A stretch of DNA of 64,000 nt from contig NZ_FORU01000002.1 of NCBI RefSeq assembly GCF_900114085.1, positions 62,001 through 126,000 of the forward strand, written 5' to 3'. Positions 7,015 to 15,799 of the stretch are shown here, piece after piece. Below the pieces are notes generated by a model. It did not search any database, was not told the DNA's origin, and saw only the letters and a program-made list of their open reading frames with translations. Every line of letters begins with the position of its first letter. Within the stretch, counting starts at the first letter, position 1. The stretch is from Myroides guanonis (GTDB lineage: Bacteria > Bacteroidota > Bacteroidia > Flavobacteriales > Flavobacteriaceae). Both the position numbers and the translations under genes were made by a program.

Positions 7015-8403
7015 TTAACCTTTATAATTCACTAAAAAATCAACCAAGGTTCTTACCCCTGTTCCAGTTCCTCCATTACCTTTATAATCTCTAGGAGATT
7101 CCATCCAAGCTGGTCCTGCAATATCAATATGCACATATGGATGTTTTGCAAAATGCTCTAAGAACTTACCTGCTGTGATAGTTCCTGCAAAACGACCTCC
7201 AATATTTTTCATATCAGCTATAGAAGATTTCAACAAATCTTTATAGTCATCCCAGAAAGGTAATTGTGCCAAACGCTCATGCACGTTATATCCCGAAGCT
7301 ACTATCGCTTTAATCACCTCTTCATTATTACCCATAATACAAGAAGCAGTATCACCAGCAACTACTAGGGCAGCTCCAGTTAACGTTGCAGCATCAATAA
7401 TTACCTCAGGTTCGTATTGATTTGCATAAGCAATTGCATCCGCCAATATCATACGTCCTTCTGCATCAGTATTCAACACTTCAATTGTAGTCCCATCATA
7501 CATGGTAATTACATCACCTGGCGCATACGCATCTCCACCTGGTCTATTATCCGTTGCAGGTATCAAACCTATTACATGTACATTTAAATGATTCAATGCA
7601 GCTGCATAAATAGTTCCAGCCATACATGCTGCTCCACCCATATCGCTTTTCATTGAATCCATTGACCCTGCTGTCGGTTTTAAACTCAACCCTCCCGTAT
7701 CATATACCACTCCTTTTCCTACTAATACAATAGGCTTCTTATTGATTGGGTTCTCTGGTTTATACTCCATGATAGTAAAAGTAGGTTGTTCTACAGAACC
7801 TCTATTAACAGCCAACAAACCTCCCATCTTCATCTCCTCTATTTGCTTTCTCTCCAAAACCTTTACTGAGAAATTCGCTTCTTTTCCCAAAACTTCAATC
7901 TCTCTAGCTAATTGAGTAGCATTTAAAAAGTTTACTGGTTCGTTTACCATTGTACGAGCCCAATAAACAGCTTTAATTGTATTGTTTAAATCAGCCACTT
8001 CTTTTTCTGTGAAATCACCTTGCACACCTATAGTGTTTAAAATATATTTCTTCTCTTCACCATCTTTAAAATACTTTAAAAATTGGTAATTTGACAACTC
8101 AAAACCTTCTACCAAAGCTAAAGTAGCTTTTCCTTCTCCAATCACATTTAAGTTTGTAGCCTTAGTTTCTAATTGTTTTCTGATATTAAAACCAGCTAAA
8201 CGCATTTTTTCTAAATCACTATTCTCTTTTACAAAAAAGAAATACTGCTCTCCAATTTTAGAAAAGCCTTCTTCTTTTTTACTATCAACAAAAACTTTTA
8301 CAAACTCTTGTAGCAAAACTGGAACCTCAACATTACTATTCTCCTTACCTATTACAAATACAAGATTTTCTGCTTTATTAATATCTTTAATTAATTGTAT
8401 CAT
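7015..8403 (-). CDS. pepA: Leucyl aminopeptidase, family M17
   Basis: Cytosolic two-metal aminopeptidase that removes N-terminal residues from peptides. The length, 462 residues, is slightly shorter than the E. coli enzyme. The metal and catalytic residues are all visible: Lys230, Asp235, Lys242, Asp254, Asp313, Glu315 and Arg317, the last three in the signature NTDAEGR. The N-terminal half (1-150) is the poorly conserved regulatory domain and the C-terminal half is catalytic. It has no signal peptide. A TATATTTG -7 box precedes it. Function assignment is firm; the symbol follows the family name. Confidence 0.95.
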   Translation of the reverse strand: MIQLIKDINKAENLVFVIGKENSNVEVPVLLQEFVKVFVDSKKEEGFSKIGEQYFFFVKENSDLEKMRLAGFNIRKQLETKATNLNVIGEGKATLALVEGFELSNYQFLKYFKDGEEKKYILNTIGVQGDFTEKEVADLNNTIKAVYWARTMVNEPVNFLNATQLAREIEVLGKEANFSVKVLERKQIEEMKMGGLLAVNRGSVEQPTFTIMEYKPENPINKKPIVLVGKGVVYDTGGLSLKPTAGSMDSMKSDMGGAACMAGTIYAAALNHLNVHVIGLIPATDNRPGGDAYAPGDVITMYDGTTIEVLNTDAEGRMILADAIAYANQYEPEVIIDAATLTGAALVVAGDTASCIMGNNEEVIKAIVASGYNVHERLAQLPFWDDYKDLLKSSIADMKNIGGRFAGTITAGKFLEHFAKHPYVHIDIAGPAWMESPRDYKGNGGTGTGVRTLVDFLVNYKG

Positions 8404-8424
8404 ATTGTGTTTTTTAATATCTCA

Positions 8425-8432
8425 CAAATATA
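8425..8432 (-). promoter_or_regulatory. -7 box (TATATTTG) of leucyl aminopeptidase
   Basis: TAnnTTTG on the minus strand 21 nt before the ATG, inside a 7-bp inverted repeat (8424-8430 with 8436-8442). No matching -33 TTG at the usual distance. Confidence 0.5.
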
Positions 8433-8495
8433 CAATATTTGTAAAGAGGTAATAAATCGACCTACTTAATCATTGTTATTTATTCAAAATTATAT

Positions 8496-9326
8496 TTAAC
8501 TAAACCAATTTTCTCCAACAACCAACAACCACCATATTATTGGAACGCTTTCAACCCAAAAAAGCGTGAAGTACTTAGACTTTTTTGGAGAAGCCTCTCG
8601 AGTAAAATACCATACCAAAGTAACAATAACTAGATTATTCCAAGCTTGAATTGATTCGAAACCAACTTTAAAAAACTCCAATACATAAAATGGAATCAAT
8701 AATAATAAAATCAATTTTTTAGTCTTTTCAACCCCCAAAGTTTGTGGTACTGTTTTTAACCTCTTATCGTCAAATTGTAAATCAACAATTTCAAAAATAA
8801 GAATCAATATAAGCACGAGGAGAAATCGTTGAATAAACTTAATTCCAATATCGAAAGTCATATCTACACCTGCGTTAACTATCGGCAATATCAAGCTTAC
8901 CCCAGCCCAGCAAAGTGAAACTATATATATTTTAACACCTGCCCAATTGCGTAAATTCGGGATCTTAGGATTAATCGGGATAGCATATAAAACAGATAAT
9001 AGCAAAAAACCAATTGTCACCAATTGTGTTAAAGGTTCTAACATGAAAAAGCAAATTATACCCGTAATCATTGCGATTACACTTATACCTATCACCCATT
9101 TCATATCACTAGAAAGTGTATTACGGTTTCGATAAACTACATCAGCATATTTTATGAAATTATAAGAAAAAAGAGTTCCTGAGAAAGCCAAAAGAGATAC
9201 AATAGGATCAAAAGGAATTTTAGAAAAATAAAAAGTCATTTGTACCAATGCAAAAACTGCAACAGCAACATGCACGCTACCATTAAGATATAAATAAACC
9301 AGTCTTTTTAATGCATTTTTAATCAT
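8496..9326 (-). CDS. UbiA-like prenyltransferase family membrane protein
   Basis: A 276-residue protein with about eight to nine membrane segments and the layout of the UbiA prenyltransferase superfamily, which attaches prenyl chains to small acceptors. I start it at the ATG at 9326; the longer frame begins with GTG and runs through the gcvP promoter. The second aspartate motif is present (Asp182, Asp186, Asp187 in VDLQFDDKR). The first motif, normally N-D-x2-D-x3-D, is reduced to Asn56-x5-Asp62 (NFIKYADVV). It may therefore be a divergent or non-canonical member. The acceptor is unknown, and menaquinone synthesis (MenA) is not implied. Confidence 0.7.
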   Translation of the reverse strand: MIKNALKRLVYLYLNGSVHVAVAVFALVQMTFYFSKIPFDPIVSLLAFSGTLFSYNFIKYADVVYRNRNTLSSDMKWVIGISVIAMITGIICFFMLEPLTQLVTIGFLLLSVLYAIPINPKIPNLRNWAGVKIYIVSLCWAGVSLILPIVNAGVDMTFDIGIKFIQRFLLVLILILIFEIVDLQFDDKRLKTVPQTLGVEKTKKLILLLLIPFYVLEFFKVGFESIQAWNNLVIVTLVWYFTREASPKKSKYFTLFWVESVPIIWWLLVVGENWFS

Positions 9327-9404
9327 TTTGTTTAGAATTTCTCTTCCAAAAGTGCTGTTTTCAAAATTAGCTTTATTAATCGAGACAATTATCAGATTTA
9401 TAGT

Positions 9405-9412
9405 TATTTTTG
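9405..9412 (+). promoter_or_regulatory. -7 box (TATTTTTG) of gcvP
   Basis: TAnnTTTG 33 nt before the gcvP ATG. No TTG at the usual -33 distance. I see no glycine riboswitch in the short leader. Confidence 0.45.
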
Positions 9413-9445
9413 TCGGTTTAAACACAACTTTTATTTATTAGAAGA

Positions 9446-12298
9446 ATGAAAACAAATGCATTTGCTTTAAGACACATTGGTCCTAGACCATCCGATTTAG
9501 AACAAATGTTCAAAACTGTAAAAGTCAAGAACATAGAACAACTAATCGACGAAACCTTTCCAAACGCTATTCGCTTAAAAGAGGAGTTACAATTAGAGCC
9601 TGCTATGACTGAATATGAGTATTTAGCTCACGTTCAAGAAATGGGTAATAAAAACAAAGTATTCCGTTCTTTTATTGGATTAGGTTACCACGAACCAGTG
9701 TCTCCTGCAGCGATTATCAGAAATGTTTTTGAAAATCCAGGTTGGTACACTGCTTACACTCCTTACCAAGCAGAAATTGCACAAGGACGTCTTGAAGCAT
9801 TATTAAATTTCCAAACAACAGTTATTGAATTGACAGGAATGGAAATTGCCAATGCCTCTTTACTTGATGAAGGAACTGCAGCAGCAGAGGCTATGGCTTT
9901 GTTGTTCGACGTTAGAACAAGAGACCAGAAAAAAAATAACGCAAATAAGTTCTTCGTTTCTGAAGAAATTTTGCCACAGACTTTGTCTATTCTCCAAACA
10001 CGATCTACTCCAATTGGTGTTGAACTAGTTGTTGGAAACCACGAAACATTTGAATTCGGAGATGATTTCTTTGGTGCTATATTACAATACCCAGGTAAAT
10101 ACGGACAAGTTCACGACTATGCCTCTTTTATCAATACAGCAAAAACAAAAGATATAAAAGTTGCAGTAGCAGCTGACATTCTATCGCTAGTATCTCTAAC
10201 TCCTCCAGGAGACATGGGTGCAGACGTTGTTGTTGGAACTACACAACGTTTTGGAATTCCACTAGGATATGGTGGACCACATGCAGCTTACTTTGCAACT
10301 AAAGAAGAATACAAACGCAGTATGCCAGGTCGTATCATTGGAGTTTCAATTGATATGAATGGAAACCGCGCATTGCGTATGGCTCTACAAACTCGTGAGC
10401 AACATATTAAACGTGAAAAAGCGACATCAAACATCTGTACAGCCCAAGTATTGTTAGCAGTAATGGCTAGTTTCTACGCTGTTTATCACGGTCCAAAAGG
10501 ATTGCGTTTTATCGCTAACCAAGTTCATGCAAAAGCAGTTACTTTATCAAATCAATTAAAAGCTTTAGGTTTCGAACAAACCAACAGTGCTTTCTTTGAT
10601 ACGATTGTAGTAAAAGCAAACAGCAGCAACATTAAGGCGATTGCAGAAGAAAACAATATCAACTTCTACTATGTAGATGCTGACACGGTTTCTATAGCTT
10701 TAAATGAAACTGTAGAATTAAAAGACATCAATGCTATCTTAAACATTTTTGCTAAAGCGGCAGGAAAAACAGCTACTGAAGTAACTGTGTTAGATGAAGC
10801 TACTATTTCATACCCTGAAAAATTAAAACGTACTTCTTTGTTTCTTGAACACGATGTATTCAACAGTCATCATTCAGAAACTCAATTAATGCGTTATATT
10901 AAGAAACTAGAGCGTAAAGACTTGGCATTAAACCAATCTATGATTTCTTTAGGTTCTTGTACAATGAAATTAAATGCAGCAGCAGAAATGCTTCCATTAA
11001 GCAACCCTCAATGGAACAACATTCACCCTTTTGCACCAGTTGAACAAGCTGTTGGATATATGGAAATGCTAAAATCCCTAGAAAACAAATTAAGCGTTAT
11101 CACAGGATTTGCAGGAACTACATTACAACCTAACTCGGGAGCTCAAGGAGAATACGCCGGTTTAATGGCAATTCGTGCATACCACCTTTCAAGAGGTGAT
11201 TCACAAAGAAACATTGCTTTGATTCCTGCATCAGCACACGGAACAAACCCTGCATCAGCAGCAATGGCTGGAATGAAGGTTGTTGTAACTAAAACTACTG
11301 AAGAAGGAAATATTGATGTAGCTGATTTAAGAGCTAAAGCAGAACAATACAAGGACAATCTTTCATGTTTAATGGTTACATATCCTTCTACACATGGAGT
11401 TTATGAATCTGCAATTATGGAAATCACTCAAATCATTCATGACAATGGTGGTCAAGTGTATATGGATGGTGCAAATATGAATGCTCAAGTAGCTATTACA
11501 AACCCTGCTAAAATTGGAGCAGATGTTTGCCACTTGAACTTACATAAAACTTTTGCAATTCCTCACGGAGGTGGAGGTCCTGGAGTTGGTCCAATTTGTG
11601 TTGCAGAACACTTGGTTCCTTTCCTACCTACAAACCCAATTATCCCAACGGGAGGTTCAGAAGCAATCACAGCAATTTCAGCAGCACCCTTCGGATCTGC
11701 ATTGGTTTGTTTGATTTCTTACGGATACATTACTATGTTAGGAACTGAAGGTTTAAAAAGCGTTACACAACATGCTATTTTAAACGCAAACTACATGAAA
11801 GCACGCTTAGAAGAGCACTACACTATCTTATATACTGGAGAGCAAGGAAGAGCGGCGCACGAAATGATTGTTGACTGTAGAATGTTTAAAGAAAAAGGTA
11901 TTGAAGTAACCGACATCGCTAAACGTTTAATCGATTACGGTTTCCACGCTCCTACTGTTTCTTTCCCTGTTGCTGGTACATTAATGATTGAACCTACAGA
12001 GAGTGAAGGCATTGAAGAAATAGACCGTTTCTGTGATGCTATGATTGCTATTCGTCAAGAAATTGAAAATGCAACTATAGAAAACCCAGTAAACGAATTG
12101 AAAAATGCACCTCATACTTTAGCTATGCTAACAGCAGATACATGGGACTTCCCTTATTCTAGACAAAGAGCTGCATATCCATTAGAATATGTTGCAGAGA
12201 ACAAATTCTGGGCTACTGTACGTCGTATTGACGATGCATACGGTGACAGAAACTTAATGTGTTCTTGTGCACCAATAGAAGCATACTTAGAAAACTAA
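9446..12298 (+). CDS. gcvP: Glycine dehydrogenase (decarboxylating), P-protein
   Basis: The PLP-dependent P-protein of the glycine cleavage system: it decarboxylates glycine and passes the aminomethyl group to the lipoyl arm of H-protein. At 950 residues it is the full-length single-chain form in which two PLP-fold halves are fused (about 1-440 and 450-950), not the split gcvPA/gcvPB form. The PLP lysine is Lys701 in HLNLHKTFAIPHGGGGPG. Conserved stretches such as MGADVVVGTTQRFG and SAHGTNPASA are intact. gcvT and gcvH are not in this window. Two consecutive hairpins follow the gene. Confidence 0.98.
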   Translation: MKTNAFALRHIGPRPSDLEQMFKTVKVKNIEQLIDETFPNAIRLKEELQLEPAMTEYEYLAHVQEMGNKNKVFRSFIGLGYHEPVSPAAIIRNVFENPGWYTAYTPYQAEIAQGRLEALLNFQTTVIELTGMEIANASLLDEGTAAAEAMALLFDVRTRDQKKNNANKFFVSEEILPQTLSILQTRSTPIGVELVVGNHETFEFGDDFFGAILQYPGKYGQVHDYASFINTAKTKDIKVAVAADILSLVSLTPPGDMGADVVVGTTQRFGIPLGYGGPHAAYFATKEEYKRSMPGRIIGVSIDMNGNRALRMALQTREQHIKREKATSNICTAQVLLAVMASFYAVYHGPKGLRFIANQVHAKAVTLSNQLKALGFEQTNSAFFDTIVVKANSSNIKAIAEENNINFYYVDADTVSIALNETVELKDINAILNIFAKAAGKTATEVTVLDEATISYPEKLKRTSLFLEHDVFNSHHSETQLMRYIKKLERKDLALNQSMISLGSCTMKLNAAAEMLPLSNPQWNNIHPFAPVEQAVGYMEMLKSLENKLSVITGFAGTTLQPNSGAQGEYAGLMAIRAYHLSRGDSQRNIALIPASAHGTNPASAAMAGMKVVVTKTTEEGNIDVADLRAKAEQYKDNLSCLMVTYPSTHGVYESAIMEITQIIHDNGGQVYMDGANMNAQVAITNPAKIGADVCHLNLHKTFAIPHGGGGPGVGPICVAEHLVPFLPTNPIIPTGGSEAITAISAAPFGSALVCLISYGYITMLGTEGLKSVTQHAILNANYMKARLEEHYTILYTGEQGRAAHEMIVDCRMFKEKGIEVTDIAKRLIDYGFHAPTVSFPVAGTLMIEPTESEGIEEIDRFCDAMIAIRQEIENATIENPVNELKNAPHTLAMLTADTWDFPYSRQRAAYPLEYVAENKFWATVRRIDDAYGDRNLMCSCAPIEAYLEN

Positions 12299-12307
12299 GT
12301 CACTGTT

Positions 12308-12345
12308 TAAATTAACATCTATTCAAAAGAGTAGATGTTAATTTA
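12308..12345 (+). terminator. Long hairpin after gcvP
   Basis: A 17-bp stem (12308-12324 with 12329-12345, one T-G wobble) with an AAAA loop, starting 10 nt after the gcvP stop. It is AT-rich and lacks a long T-run, so it may be an RNA-stabilising hairpin that works with the next one. Confidence 0.65.
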
Positions 12346-12352
12346 CATTTAT

Positions 12353-12393
12353 AAAAAAGGGTCGTTGCGATTTAATCACAACGACCCTTTTTT
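12353..12393. terminator. Bidirectional terminator between gcvP and manC
   Basis: A 15-bp stem (12353-12367 with 12379-12393) carrying GGGTCGTTG/CAACGACCC with flanking A- and T-runs; it serves both convergent genes. Confidence 0.9.
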
Positions 12394-12410
12394 TATTTAG
12401 TTACATAAAA

Positions 12411-13475
12411 TTACTGTTCATCTACAACACGCTGACTCACAACTTTTATATCCTGTTCTTTCTTCTTCGGATAAATCAACAAAACATCTTTTCTATCCAC
12501 TATAATATAGTCATCTAAACCATCAACAACAACTGTCTTTCCAGGCTCAGTACGAATAATATTATTAGTTGCATTTTCAGAAAAAACCTTTGCATTTACA
12601 ATTGCATTATCATCTCCATCCTTAGGTAACTTGTCATAAAGTGAACCCCAAGTTCCCAAATCGTTCCAATCAAAAGTAGCAGGCAGAACAAACACATTCT
12701 TTGCTTTCTCCATAACAGCATAATCAATAGATATACTATCTACTTCAGGATAAAACGTATTTATAAAATCTTGCTCCCCTTTAGTGTTATACGTTTCAAT
12801 ACCACTATTAAATTGTGCAATCATACTAGGCTGAAACTTTGTAAATGCTTCTAAAATAGCTCTTACACTCCACACGAATATCCCGGAATTCCATAAAAAA
12901 TGTCTACTCTGAATAAACTTCCTTGCTGTGACATAGTCCGGTTTTTCTCTAAACTGCACAACTTCTTTAACCTGTCTTGAATCTAACTTATCAAATTCAA
13001 TATAGCCAAAACCAGTATTAGGATAAGTAGGTAATATACCTAAAGTCATTAAGATATTCTCTCTCTCACAAACATCAAAAGCTCTCTGCAAATTAGCTAC
13101 AAATTGCATTTCATCTTCTATCCAATGATCGCTAGGTGCAACAACCATCAAAGCATTAGGATTCATTTTTTGTATTTTCATTGAAGCATACAGAATACAC
13201 GGCGCAGTATTACGCATAGCCGGTTCCAATATTATCTGCTCTTGAGACACAGATGGCAATTGCTCCATTACTATATCATTATATTTCTCATGTGTCAATA
13301 CAAGGATATTTTCCTTTGGAATCAACTGCGACAGTCTCGAAAATGTTTTCTGAATTAAAGTCTCTCCCGAACCTAACATGTCGTGAAACTGTTTTGGAAA
13401 TTCTGGTGTACTTACTGGCCAAAATCGTGAACCAACTCCACCGGCCATTATTACAGCATAATAATTACTGTTCAT
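12411..13475 (-). CDS. manC: Mannose-1-phosphate guanylyltransferase
   Basis: Makes GDP-mannose from mannose-1-phosphate and GTP for envelope polysaccharides and glycans. It is a 354-residue nucleotidyltransferase without the C-terminal isomerase domain of bifunctional ManC/AlgA. The nucleotide-binding loop GGVGSRFWP is at residues 12-20 and the FREKPD motif is near the middle. I chose the ATG at 13475 because the family starts N-x-x-YYAVIMAGG and it clears the upstream stop at 13480; an ATG at 13496 would overlap sprT. It is the last gene of a four-gene minus-strand cluster. Confidence 0.93.
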   Translation of the reverse strand: MNSNYYAVIMAGGVGSRFWPVSTPEFPKQFHDMLGSGETLIQKTFSRLSQLIPKENILVLTHEKYNDIVMEQLPSVSQEQIILEPAMRNTAPCILYASMKIQKMNPNALMVVAPSDHWIEDEMQFVANLQRAFDVCERENILMTLGILPTYPNTGFGYIEFDKLDSRQVKEVVQFREKPDYVTARKFIQSRHFLWNSGIFVWSVRAILEAFTKFQPSMIAQFNSGIETYNTKGEQDFINTFYPEVDSISIDYAVMEKAKNVFVLPATFDWNDLGTWGSLYDKLPKDGDDNAIVNAKVFSENATNNIIRTEPGKTVVVDGLDDYIIVDRKDVLLIYPKKKEQDIKVVSQRVVDEQ

Positions 13476-13479
13476 ACTT

Positions 13480-14097
13480 TTATTTTTTAATAACATATTG
13501 AGTTAAAAGCTCTACCTCAGCATTTGCTTTAAACGTATATAATCGTTGTGTTTTAATCTCTAAACACTCAAATCTTTTTATTCTCAATGGTCCCTTCTTA
13601 AATATTTGTCCTGTGCGAATCCTGAAATGACTTCCTTGAGGAACTTCAAAAACAAAACAAAGTTCCTGATCTCTTTCACTATAACGCTTCATAGCAATCG
13701 ACAAAGCTGCATCGGTATCACTACTTGCTGATGGATTCCTAAAATGTCGAGCTAACAAAGGTAAGATATCATTAGGGAAAATCTCGGGTCTAATAAAAGG
13801 CACCATCAAATGTTGAAAGGTCATTTTCCATTCTACCCCATGAGGTTTAATCCTAGTTCCATACTTCTCAAAAGCAACCAAATGAGCAATCTCATGAATC
13901 AAAGTCATTAAAAACTGATAAGGATTCAAAGTTGCGTTGACGGTTATCTCATGCTGACCATGCAAATTCTTTCTATAATCTCCATGACGAGTCACTCTTT
14001 CATTCACTATTTTAAGATGAACCGAACTCATTTTTATAAGTTCAAAAACAGGTCTCACAGCTCCAGCAGGAATATACTTTTTTAATATCTCTTCCAA
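13480..14097 (-). CDS. SprT-like zinc metalloprotease-domain protein
   Basis: A 205-residue SprT-like protein with the metal site His68-Glu69-x2-His72 (HEIAH) and a likely third ligand, His86. The C-terminus contains no zinc-ribbon cysteines. SprT/Spartan relatives act on DNA-protein crosslinks in eukaryotes; the bacterial role is unclear. The reading frame has no ATG near its start: an in-frame stop lies two codons upstream, and the family-typical N-terminus (EEILKKYIPAGAV) begins at a TTG at 14097. The first ATG is at residue 23. A TTG start is therefore most likely. It lies 10 bp after the SDR gene and 4 bp before manC. Confidence 0.85.
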   Translation of the reverse strand: MEEILKKYIPAGAVRPVFELIKMSSVHLKIVNERVTRHGDYRKNLHGQHEITVNATLNPYQFLMTLIHEIAHLVAFEKYGTRIKPHGVEWKMTFQHLMVPFIRPEIFPNDILPLLARHFRNPSASSDTDAALSIAMKRYSERDQELCFVFEVPQGSHFRIRTGQIFKKGPLRIKRFECLEIKTQRLYTFKANAEVELLTQYVIKK

Positions 14098-14107
14098 ATC
14101 TTAAACA

Positions 14108-14785
14108 TTATGGAGTGGTACTCGATGCCTGTAATGTTTTACCATTAAAATATCGTTGCCCATTCAAGGCAAAATCAACCAGAAAACGAGCCATTTCAGC
14201 AGGTTCTAACGGTGCCTTATAACCCGGAAAAGCTTCTTCTAACATTTCTGTTTGAACAGCCCCTAAAGCAACTGAATTAAACGAAATTCCTCTTTCTTTA
14301 AACTCTTCTGCCAATAATTCTGTCAAAATAATAACTGCACCTTTACTTGAACTATATGCTGCTAGACCAGGAAATTTTACACTACCTTGAATCCCTCCAA
14401 TACTACTTACTGTCACTACATGACTACCAACACTCATAAACGGTATGCAAATTCTCGTTAAAGCTGCAACAGCAAAAACATTCACTTTATAAACGTATTC
14501 GAACTCAGCGGTTGTAATTTCTTCAAACGGTTTATTCACAATCGCTCCCGCATTATTAACAAGAACATCTACTTTACCCCATGACTCTTGAATGTATCTT
14601 TCTATTTTCGCCAAATCTCCCTCATTAGTAATATCAGCTTGAATACAAACCACATCTTTAACTGATTCTAGTTCTTTAGCTATATTTCTAGAAACAGCCA
14701 AAACTTTATTTCCTTCTTTTGCAAACTGAAGAGCTATTTCCAATCCAATACCTCTACTAGTCCCAGTAACTATTATATTTTTCAT
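14108..14785 (-). CDS. Short-chain dehydrogenase/reductase (SDR)
   Basis: A 225-residue NAD(P)-dependent oxidoreductase with a Rossmann fold. The coenzyme motif TGTSRGIG spans residues 7-14 and NNAG is at 77-80. The active site is Ser127/Ser128, Tyr144 and Lys148 (YSSSK). It is slightly shorter than most SDRs. The substrate is unknown. Its ATG overlaps the stop of the upstream M28 gene as ATGA (14785-14782), so the two are translationally coupled. Confidence 0.9.
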   Translation of the reverse strand: MKNIIVTGTSRGIGLEIALQFAKEGNKVLAVSRNIAKELESVKDVVCIQADITNEGDLAKIERYIQESWGKVDVLVNNAGAIVNKPFEEITTAEFEYVYKVNVFAVAALTRICIPFMSVGSHVVTVSSIGGIQGSVKFPGLAAYSSSKGAVIILTELLAEEFKERGISFNSVALGAVQTEMLEEAFPGYKAPLEPAEMARFLVDFALNGQRYFNGKTLQASSTTP

Positions 14786-15720
14786 TTATTATTTTTAATT
14801 AATCCCAATGGTGCATTTATCAATTCTTGAACCACTGGTGCTATATCTTTAGTAAATGCTTCTATGTGTTTTAAATCCATTTCCTTATATTCATCCTTAA
14901 CATGATGATAATATGGATAATTCTCAAAATCGAAGGAGCTAAATGTATGCGATGGAGTTCCAAACTCCAAATAAAACGGATAATTATCAGAACGTTTAAA
15001 TAAAGACCTTTCTGACTCACCTTCAAAATAACCAATTAGATTTATTTTTTTTGAATGAATTATATCTGCCAGATTCGACTTATCATATCCCGTTAAATAA
15101 GCCAGATAATTACGGTCCATCCCTACTCCTAACATTTCAAAATTCAACATTAATCCAACATTATACCCCTCTGACTTTAATTTTTCAGCTAAATGCTCTG
15201 AACCTAACAAACCATCTTCCTCTGCCGTAAAATAAGCAATTATCACACTTCTTTTAAGCTCACTTTTTGACAAATAACGAGTTATTTCTGTCAATATTGC
15301 CACTCCAGAAGCATTATCATTCGCACCATTTGCAATAATATCTTCATTATCATTCATTTGTTTTTTCAATCCAATATGATCGTAATGAGCCCCCAGAACA
15401 ATATATTCATCTTTTAGAATCTTATCAGTTCCCGGAAGCAAACCTACAACATTCCATGTATTCGGAAAATTAGTTAACGTATCTTTAAATGAAGCAAACA
15501 AAGGTTTTACCTGATAGTCTTCCATCTTGTTGATTAGAAACTCTGAGGCCAATACATTACCAGCTTCTCCCGACTTACGTCCTTGTAATTCATCAGACGA
15601 CAAATAGAATAAAGTTTCTTTAATTGCATTTAAATCAACTTCATTAGTTCTATTTAAAACAGTAGAATTAGAAGAGCAAGACAGTAGAATGAAAAACACT
15701 ACACCTACATAAAATTTCAT
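14782..15720 (-). CDS. M28-family peptidase, lipoprotein
   Basis: A 312-residue lipidated zinc peptidase. From the ATG at 15720 (the longer frame uses TTG) the signal peptide ends in LLSC with Cys15. Zinc ligands are His112 (GAHYDH), Asp135 (ANDNASG), Glu167-Glu168 (TAEEDG), Glu195 (NFEM) and His272/273. It lacks the PA insert of the M28 enzyme at 949, so it is the short form. It is first in the minus-strand cluster M28-SDR-sprT-manC, which has close spacing but no obvious shared pathway. A terminator separates it from the pyruvate dehydrogenase genes upstream. Confidence 0.9.
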   Translation of the reverse strand: MKFYVGVVFFILLSCSSNSTVLNRTNEVDLNAIKETLFYLSSDELQGRKSGEAGNVLASEFLINKMEDYQVKPLFASFKDTLTNFPNTWNVVGLLPGTDKILKDEYIVLGAHYDHIGLKKQMNDNEDIIANGANDNASGVAILTEITRYLSKSELKRSVIIAYFTAEEDGLLGSEHLAEKLKSEGYNVGLMLNFEMLGVGMDRNYLAYLTGYDKSNLADIIHSKKINLIGYFEGESERSLFKRSDNYPFYLEFGTPSHTFSSFDFENYPYYHHVKDEYKEMDLKHIEAFTKDIAPVVQELINAPLGLIKNNK

Positions 15721-15746
15721 ATCTAAATTTTGAAGTAAAAATACAA

Positions 15747-15779
15747 AAAAACCCGCTTTGATATACAAAACGGGTTTTT
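15747..15779 (-). terminator. Terminator after pyruvate dehydrogenase E2
   Basis: A 9-bp stem (AAAAACCCG, 15747-15755, with CGGGTTTTT, 15771-15779) extended by 4 bp after one mismatch, 5-nt loop. It lies between the E2 stop and the next gene's start. Confidence 0.85.
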
Positions 15780-15799
15780 AAGCTTTATTCATGTACCCT

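Noticed and set aside
9327..9445. Glycine riboswitch before gcvP
   Set aside because: The gap is short and AT-rich, is partly covered by the promoter, and shows no paired aptamer-like stems.
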